Assembly: GCA_030603665.1 (NCBI GenBank)
Contig: JAUVXJ010000014.1
Span: 1 to 64,000 of the forward strand
DNA length: 64,000 nucleotides
Reading direction: 5' to 3'
From: Chloroflexota bacterium
GTDB lineage: Bacteria > Chloroflexota > Anaerolineae > UBA7937 > B3-Chlor
Each line of letters begins with the position of its first letter. Position 1 is the first letter of the stretch. A model generated the notes under the pieces. The model had not been told where the DNA came from. It did not search any database and was given only the letters and a program-made list of their open reading frames with translations. Below, one piece after another: positions 58,785 through 64,000 of the stretch. A program made the position numbers and the translations under genes.

Positions 58785-61775
58785 TCAGTAGTCCTTGAGG
58801 ATCAAGGGGAACAACTCATAGTATTGAATGGCCAGCCTCATGGCCGGGTCACCGAGGAGGGTGTAGAGCTCGATGAGATACTGATAGGAGTCCATCCCAT
58901 ACTTGGCCTGGGTCGCCGCGGCGCCAACCTCAAGCACCCCATCAGTGAACACGGCGTCGAAGAAGCCGGTCTCCAGCAGTTTGTGGCCCTCAGCGTGGCC
59001 CACTCCGGTAGAGGCCCAACTGGCCACCGCCCCCTTTGCCTCAGCACGAACCAGGCTCTCCGACAGGCATGATGAGTCCGACCCCGGGGGACTGGGATGG
59101 GCGAAGTCTCCGATATAGCAGCTCATGTGCAACACCAGGGGAAGCCTTTCACTGTTGGTCAGCAGGTCAAGGTCGTGACGCAGAGGGTACTGCGCGAGGA
59201 ACATCTCTCCACCCCACCAAGGCTGGGCCCCATGGCCAAAATAGTTGACCAGCAGGCGCCCCTCGTTGATGCCGTCAATGATGGCCGTGGTGACATCGGA
59301 GGGCGTCGTGTGAGGAGATACTCCGTAGTATACCTTCTCCGCAGAGTAGAAAGGGGGGAGGTGATTATCGGCGATGTAGTCGGAGATCGCTGGAAAGTCG
59401 CCGGCCTCAGGGTCAGGATCGTCGGCGACGAAAAGCGCTTGACTCCTCCAATCGGCCAGGGGCGCCTGCTCATAGATGAGTATCTTGCTGATCACTGCAT
59501 CGGCCTCGGCGGCGGTCTTGACCGGGAGGCGCCCGATGTGCATGTCAGGAAAGATATCGGGACCGTTCACGCAAGCATACCAGTTATCAGTGGCTGCTTC
59601 GCACCACTCTGGATCAACACAAGCCAGATAGGGCGGAACATAGTTCGGCTCGCCATAACCGTAGTTGTCTTTGAAGTCATAGTTGCCGTCGCCAACCAGC
59701 AAGATGTAGCTGGGCGCGGGCGGCACCCAGTTGGAATACGTGTAGGCAAGAAAATCCTTGATGGCCTGGGGACTGAAGATCCCGTAGCTGAACTCATCGT
59801 AGATGTCCTGCACATCAACCACCGTCGTGCGAAGCCCTTGAACAGCCGGGCGGTCCGGGTCGACCAAGGGAAGCACATTGTCGTAGAAATCGGAATGAGT
59901 GATGATGACGTAATCTGCGCCATTGGAGGGATCTCTGAGATCGGAGGGGCTGTCTTTGGTCATACCACCGGCGGGGCTCTTGGTCTGTGGCCCAGTGAGC
60001 GCTAGATATCGAGCTGGGGAGGCGATATCCCGCGTGAAGGTCAGGGTATAGGTAGGCCCGACAGGCACGATGGTGGTACTGACTATGCGGCTCACGCTGA
60101 TGGGCTCAGTAACGTCGTAGACTTCCACCGAGGGCTGGGAGAAGTTGCTGATCTCATATTCCCAGGTGCCGACATCGTCTTCAGCGAAGGTCAAGCTCTC
60201 GTCTTCAGCAACATGAGTATTGCGATAGTCTATCTCAAACCAGTCGGTAAGAACAACTTCCTGATACGCCGCCGCCCCGGTGTCGCCCGGACATACCACC
60301 TTGATCACATTCTGACCGTTCAGCAACACCATCTCTGGAAAACCAACGTCTACTTGGTGCCCGGTTTGTCCATCCCACCAGGCGTCTTCCACAAGATAGT
60401 CATTGACATAGATCAGGGCGTGATGGTCAGGATTAAAACCGTCATGCGATGTCCACCCCCATAGCTCTGCTCGCAGTGTGGGGCTATAGGCCTCTCCAGC
60501 GTAGATATTGTTCAAGTCAATGGTATATGTTCCGGTCACGGGGACGCCCGCGGGTTGAAGCCATTCCCAGTACCAATGCTCTGCCTCGGCAAAGGGCAAC
60601 CATCCGTAATATAGATGACCCTCCTCCAGACGCGCCGTGGCGGTAAACCAGGTGGGGGTGGTCCCTACCCCTTCCCCTGACTTGGCCTCCATTCGCCGGC
60701 CTGAGGCGCCGCCCGCAGTGAACCAGTAGATGTTGGTGTTGGAGTACTTGGTATCGGCCGGCTGACCATAAAAGAGGATATAGTCCCCCAGTTGAAAACC
60801 GCCATCCTCCTCACCGTGAACGTAGATGGCTATCTCCTCTCCTCTGTTGTAGATGTGGAAATTGCGAGGATCTACGAATCCAGGGGGATCCACCGGGACG
60901 CCGGCTCCCTCCAGGTCCGCATAGTCCAACTGATAGATACCCTCCTCAGCAACGGCGATTTTGTACCGATCCTCCCCGGCATCCATAGTTGAGGCTTCAA
61001 GCAAAGCCGGGCGAGTCGATCGCTCACGCCAACCCCTGGCCGACTCGTAGTTCAGGATGCCGTTCCTCAACGTGGCCTCGAAAGGCCCACCAGTCTCTCC
61101 ACCTCCCGTGGCCAAAGTGGCACCCTCGGGATAGGAGAAGCTGATCTCCACCAGAACTCTCTGATAGAACTTCAGGTGCCGCGTGACGGGATTGTATTGA
61201 AAGGGATAGATCTGCACGTGCAGGAAACGTTGATCGCGGATGAAGCCCGAGGAGGAGATGCGGGCCAGATCGGCGGGATAGAAACTGTTCACGGAATACA
61301 CACTCTGGTCCTGGACCAACTCCGCACCTGCATCAACGACAAGGTCAGAGGAGGGATCATACTCAGCTATCAGTCGAGGGACGGGAGACAGGTTGTAGTC
61401 GCCGGGGATGATATCACCTTCGGCTTCCAGAATGTGCAGGTCTACCTGGGCATGGGGAGGTATCCCCAGGAGCGCCCCCTCGAGGGGCAACTGAGGGTGG
61501 CCCACGCGGTCACTCTGTGCGTAGCCTGGCACACTTACGACATGGTAGATACTGCCCTCGACCCTCGTCTCCTCGATATCGTAGGCGGGAGTAAGGAGTT
61601 CCATGACAACGCTCTGCGCATCGGATTTGACCAGGCGCAGACCCTGCTCCATCGAGGCCTCAACAGATCGAGAACTCTCAGCGGCGACGAAGCCCAGCGC
61701 CAGGATGAACAGACATGCGCTAGCACAGGATACAACAACCTTGGCCAACACGTCTGGCCTTCTCACGAACTTCCT
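58785..61775 (-). CDS. Gingipain-type C25 cysteine peptidase, secreted
   Basis: About 996 residues. After a signal peptide (KVVVSCASACLFILALGFVAAE) comes an N-terminal propeptide-like region with YSVNSFYPAD, then a beta-rich part, and a caspase-fold C25 domain in the last 400 residues: YVIITHSDFYDNVLPL, ILLVGDGNYDFKD, HIGRLPV, the catalytic His in NYFGHGAQ (about His848) and catalytic Cys in HMSCYIGDF (about Cys886). It ends YELFPLILKDY, with no membrane helix. C25 includes gingipains and the PorU sortase. Start uncertain: GTG 61775 (GGCGGAG upstream) is preferred over GTG 61826 or ATG 61796. Its target may be the anchored proteins of this island. Confidence 0.8.
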   Translation of the reverse strand, partial: RKFVRRPDVLAKVVVSCASACLFILALGFVAAESSRSVEASMEQGLRLVKSDAQSVVMELLTPAYDIEETRVEGSIYHVVSVPGYAQSDRVGHPQLPLEGALLGIPPHAQVDLHILEAEGDIIPGDYNLSPVPRLIAEYDPSSDLVVDAGAELVQDQSVYSVNSFYPADLARISSSGFIRDQRFLHVQIYPFQYNPVTRHLKFYQRVLVEISFSYPEGATLATGGGETGGPFEATLRNGILNYESARGWRERSTRPALLEASTMDAGEDRYKIAVAEEGIYQLDYADLEGAGVPVDPPGFVDPRNFHIYNRGEEIAIYVHGEEDGGFQLGDYILFYGQPADTKYSNTNIYWFTAGGASGRRMEAKSGEGVGTTPTWFTATARLEEGHLYYGWLPFAEAEHWYWEWLQPAGVPVTGTYTIDLNNIYAGEAYSPTLRAELWGWTSHDGFNPDHHALIYVNDYLVEDAWWDGQTGHQVDVGFPEMVLLNGQNVIKVVCPGDTGAAAYQEVVLTDWFEIDYRNTHVAEDESLTFAEDDVGTWEYEISNFSQPSVEVYDVTEPISVSRIVSTTIVPVGPTYTLTFTRDIASPARYLALTGPQTKSPAGGMTKDSPSDLRDPSNGADYVIITHSDFYDNVLPLVDPDRPAVQGLRTTVVDVQDIYDEFSYGIFSPQAIKDFLAYTYSNWVPPAPSYILLVGDGNYDFKDNYGYGEPNYVPPYLACVDPEWCEAATDNWYACVNGPDIFPDMHIGRLPVKTAAEADAVISKILIYEQAPLADWRSQALFVADDPDPEAGDFPAISDYIADNHLPPFYSAEKVYYGVSPHTTPSDVTTAIIDGINEGRLLVNYFGHGAQPWWGGEMFLAQYPLRHDLDLLTNSERLPLVLHMSCYIGDFAHPSPPGSDSSCLSESLVRAEAKGAVASWASTGVGHAEGHKLLETGFFDAVFTDGVLEVGAAATQAKYGMDSYQYLIELYTLLGDPAMRLAIQYYELFPLILKDY

Positions 61776-61832
61776 CACTTCACTCCGCCCACACATCACT
61801 TGAGCACGTAAAACCTCATAGAGCACTGGACT

Positions 61833-61860
61833 GAAAAAGAGGCGGGTTCCAAACCCGCCT
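61833..61860 (-). terminator. Attenuator-like terminator upstream of the C25 gene
   Basis: Reverse-strand stem AGGCGGGTT/AACCCGCCT (9 bp, 3-nt loop) followed by CTTTTTC. It lies 25 nt after the -10 of the promoter at 61886-61913 and before the gene, so it may end transcription early or mark the end of the upstream unit. Confidence 0.7.
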
Positions 61861-62155
61861 GAATGACGCTGTCATTAACATCTAGATCCTACTACCTTAT
61901 GCATCTATGTCAATGCCCTATGAGTACCACTAAGTACGTGGAATCATGGGGCCTTCAACTCCATACTTCGACCACCTCAAGCATATTCGCCGTCAGCCTG
62001 AACAGCGGTTCGACCCCGATCCCTTGCTCCGTTTCAGCGGGGACGGGATTCTCTCGATCTTTGGAAGGGAGGACATCTCTGCAGCAATCGAGATTCTTCG
62101 CCTTCGCTGCGCTTCGGCTCAGAATGACAATAGCCAATCTGGGATTGACGGGGCA
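61861..62155. other. Intergenic region with a GATTCTTCGCC-type repeat
   Basis: About 295 bases. At 62090-62130 lies GATTCTTCGCC, then CTTCGGCTCAGAATGAC, a foldable sequence of a kind widely dispersed in many bacterial genomes. No gene is supported. Confidence 0.5.
61886..61913 (-). promoter_or_regulatory. Possible promoter of the C25 gene
   Basis: Reverse strand: TTGACA (61913-61908), 16-bp spacer, TAGGAT (61891-61886). Confidence 0.45.
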
Positions 62156-62974
62156 TTAGCCCGCCAGGCTCCTTCCCCGCCACAGAACCAGGCCACCGAA
62201 GGCGACAAAAGCCAGGCCGAGCGCGAGCAAAGCCCACGTCACTGGCTGCACGACCGGGTTATGCGAGCCCCCGGGGCTGGCACTGAAGGAAGAAAGATCC
62301 ACAGCGGTAGTCCCGTCGGTGTAGCACCAGGTCATGTCGCACACGCTGTCATCATTCTCTATGGCCCCGTTCTCGAAGTGAATGCCGATACTAATACACT
62401 GAGTCGTCGTCAGCCCCAGGGCTGAGTACGCTACCCCCATTTCCCAGTCAGGGCCATGAGCGCCCACAGCGTACGAGCGGGGCCGGAACTTTGGCGGGAC
62501 ATAGCCGGGATCCCACCACCTGAGCCTTGTCTCCCATTCCTCCACGTCCCCGTCGTAGTAGTACTCCACAAGGTACTCCGCTCCGATGTTTGGACATGCA
62601 CCCGAGTCGACCGGTCCACCCGTGCCACTATCGACATCCGTGTCGAAGCCCAGGTGGATCCACCCGCCCGAGTTCATAACGATCGTATCACTATAGACCT
62701 CCAAGCCAGCGAAGAAGTTGAGATTGTTGTCACTGGACCTCATATACACAGGTCCGATGTCATACTGGTCGTCAATACTGCCGTCCTCCGGATCCATTCG
62801 GACAATGTCGCTGCTTTGCCAATCGCTGCCGATAGTTCCATCCACGACGGGATCTGCGGCCAGCACCACAGCGACGGTCATCAGACCCAACATCAGCAAC
62901 AGAGTGCCGGCCAACATCGCCGTTCTCTTAGTGCGACTAACCCGTCCCAACTCGCCAAGTGCCTTCCTCAGCAT
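62156..62974 (-). CDS. Secreted beta-rich protein with C-terminal membrane anchor
   Basis: 272 residues: signal-anchor (about 20-42, LAGTLLLMLGLMTVAVVLA), then a beta-rich domain paralogous to that of the protein at 49613-50665 (shared YDI, YMRSS, CPNIGAEY, RWWDPGYVP, IGIHFENG). It ends AVDLSSFSAS, a spacer, a membrane helix (TWALLALGLAFVAFGGLVLW) and RGRSLAG. The paralogue lacks this anchor and has a CTPGYWK cassette instead. The ATG at 62974 follows AAAGGAGG; an in-frame ATG at 63007 is upstream of that site. Expected at the outer face of the membrane. Confidence 0.75.
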   Translation of the reverse strand: MLRKALGELGRVSRTKRTAMLAGTLLLMLGLMTVAVVLAADPVVDGTIGSDWQSSDIVRMDPEDGSIDDQYDIGPVYMRSSDNNLNFFAGLEVYSDTIVMNSGGWIHLGFDTDVDSGTGGPVDSGACPNIGAEYLVEYYYDGDVEEWETRLRWWDPGYVPPKFRPRSYAVGAHGPDWEMGVAYSALGLTTTQCISIGIHFENGAIENDDSVCDMTWCYTDGTTAVDLSSFSASPGGSHNPVVQPVTWALLALGLAFVAFGGLVLWRGRSLAG

Positions 62975-63076
62975 TTCAGGTCCTCCTTTCGCAAGTGGAA
63001 ATGGCAAGAAGATGAAAGATAGGATTTTCCAACCTGCCTGCGCCTCCTTTCCTCGTCGCCCGTTTGCCCTCAGGCA

Positions 63077-63574
63077 TCAACACCTGTCCCTCACTTGATA
63101 TGTAGCGTGCACAGCCTTCCTCAATGGAAAGTAGAGCCAACGGCTGTGAGGCGAGATTCTGGCCCACAAGATTCCAACCAGCCGCTGCGTACCGCTGCTC
63201 AGCTTCGTACGTTTGTCTCCCCGCTCGACAGCCACTACGCGGCCCAGAACCTGCTCCGGATAGACCAAGGGGTCCGCACGGGGGGTCCAATCGCCCTTGA
63301 CGACCAGGGCAACCCCACCGTCCTCCCTGTTCACCCCGACTACCCGGTGGGCCACCAATCTGCCCGCCCCATAACGGCAGAGGACTACATCCCCCACCTG
63401 TGTGGCCGAGATCTCCACAGGCTCAACTTCGATGATATCGCCGTGCTTGATGAAGGGATACATGCTCCATCCTTGGGCTCTGATGTGCAGCTTGTTGCCG
63501 ACGCGAAGCATCTCGGCAGCAAGCTCAGGCAAATCCCTTGGTGTTGAATTCATGGTATCTTGATCGCTGCCCAT
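63077..63574 (-). CDS. S24/S26-family signal-peptidase-like protein
   Basis: 165 residues. The catalytic serine lies in RAQGWSMYPFIKHGD, and LVVKGDWT contains the lysine expected of the Ser-Lys dyad; VGDVVLCR matches the intervening strand. A hydrophobic N-terminal helix of type I signal peptidases is not obvious, so it may be a soluble or peripheral relative. The start (63574) is uncertain; Met at 63553 is possible. It follows the HPrK-like gene by 4 nt and precedes secreted-protein genes. A maturation role for those is an inference. Confidence 0.7.
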   Translation of the reverse strand: MGSDQDTMNSTPRDLPELAAEMLRVGNKLHIRAQGWSMYPFIKHGDIIEVEPVEISATQVGDVVLCRYGAGRLVAHRVVGVNREDGGVALVVKGDWTPRADPLVYPEQVLGRVVAVERGDKRTKLSSGTQRLVGILWARISPHSRWLYFPLRKAVHATYQVRDRC

Positions 63575-63578
63575 TGTC

Positions 63579-64000
63579 TTAACAACGCTGAATAGTGCGG
63601 AAAAAGTCAATCACGCTTCGATCGGGCACGAAGCCCAGATCATAGCAAGGAACTGCCCTGCTCATCCGGACCAGGAACTCGAGGATGAACCCCATGCCCT
63701 CCGGGTTCCAATAGGTGGGGAAGGATCTGACCAGCAAGCTGGTGAGGGCTGTCCTGGCTTCCAAGGGCACGGCACTGTTCTCCCCAGCGTGCCTGATGAC
63801 GAATATGCGGTCCACAGGTGCCTTTGCTGGGGAACATAGATTGACATCCCCATGCCAGGGTGTGCCGTAAGCCCAGAAACGTCCCTCCTCCTCGCGTACG
63901 ATTACCCGGTCGTCGCTCAGGATAGTGACTCCCTCCTGATTCTTCCACAGGTCGGCCAGGGTACTTTTGCCCACCCCAGACGTGCCAGCGAAAATGATTG
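63579..64000 (-). CDS. HPrK-related kinase-like protein (partial, runs off the window edge)
   Basis: The last 140 residues of a protein that begins beyond the window. At the edge the frame reads IIFAGTSGVGKSTL, a P-loop of the HPr kinase/PEP carboxykinase-like fold, followed by ILSDDRVIVREE and FVIRHAGENS, which fit that superfamily's serine-kinase-like members. Such proteins are, as I recall, often near S24/S26-like and PqqD-like genes. It is probably the upstream partner of the S24/S26 gene in an operon. The substrate cannot be stated. Confidence 0.65.
   Translation of the reverse strand, partial: IIFAGTSGVGKSTLADLWKNQEGVTILSDDRVIVREEEGRFWAYGTPWHGDVNLCSPAKAPVDRIFVIRHAGENSAVPLEARTALTSLLVRSFPTYWNPEGMGFILEFLVRMSRAVPCYDLGFVPDRSVIDFFRTIQRC

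Noticed and set aside
62990..63070. c-di-GMP-I-like string (GAGGGCAAACGG ... GGAGGCGCAGGC) before the 62974 gene
   Set aside because: The GCAAAGC and AGCCGGG signatures and the pairing of the first inner helix are missing; probably chance.
1..64000. CRISPR array or prophage
   Set aside because: No regularly spaced direct repeats with unique spacers, no cas genes and no phage structural or integrase genes were seen, apart from the IS end at the left edge.

Overview
The window looks like part of an uncultured member of the Chloroflexota, probably Anaerolineae-like. This is an inference from gene content: a short SigA-type sigma factor, unusual NifS/IscU genes, many secreted proteins with a C-terminal membrane anchor, PGRP and GHL10 domains, GC-rich codons, and consensus TTGnnn-17-TATAAT promoters placed very close to start codons. 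No rRNA or named marker settles the taxonomy.

Layout. 1-340: edge of an insertion sequence. 341-4150: a very large, unrecognised, possibly defence-related protein. 4.7-12.9 kb: galE, a BchI-like AAA+ ATPase, three GT4 glycosyltransferases, a polyprenyl sugar-phosphotransferase and a dihydroorotase; this is an exopolysaccharide or lipid-linked glycan locus. 12.9-21 kb: housekeeping genes (GHL10 protein, sigma factor, ArsR regulator, HNH protein, tRNA-Trp, mnmE, tadA, tRNA-Ser, M28 peptidase, HEAT-like protein). 21-26.2 kb: a second, reverse-strand glycan operon (GT2, epimerase, DegT aminotransferase, methyltransferase, O-antigen-ligase-like protein) with ATGA-type overlaps. 26.5-38.7 kb: an accessory island of membrane proteins, two paralogous sulfatases, a DUF1254 protein, a HAD phosphatase and an antiporter, with several gene remnants and 33-nt hairpins. 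38.7-49.4 kb: transaldolase-like aldolase, PGRP-GHL10 fusion, CCA-adding enzyme, SbcD, an Fe-S/sulfur operon and an LDH2-type dehydrogenase. 49.6-64 kb: a reverse-strand island of secreted and anchored proteins, a gingipain-type C25 peptidase, S24/S26-like and HPrK-like genes at the edge, and several full, atypical or half-length response-regulator genes.

The main discovery is in the last island. Two leaders, one before a secreted-protein gene (50665) and one before an atypical winged-helix response regulator (51934), each carry the same stack: an 11-bp-spaced GGTTAAG direct repeat, a promoter, a c-di-GMP-II riboswitch overlapping an intrinsic terminator, and then a c-di-GMP-I riboswitch. Two unrelated aptamers for the same second messenger in series, duplicated on both a regulator and its neighbour, suggest a c-di-GMP-gated, self-reinforcing switch for cell-surface proteins. 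The island also holds repeated terminator-promoter modules, attenuator-like hairpins, truncated receivers and a shared C-terminal anchor motif.

Other notable points are a NifS-like protein without the PLP lysine beside IscU, a Cys-rich insertion in an aldolase, a 28-bp perfect palindrome over a promoter, and decayed or fused paralogues in the sulfatase island.
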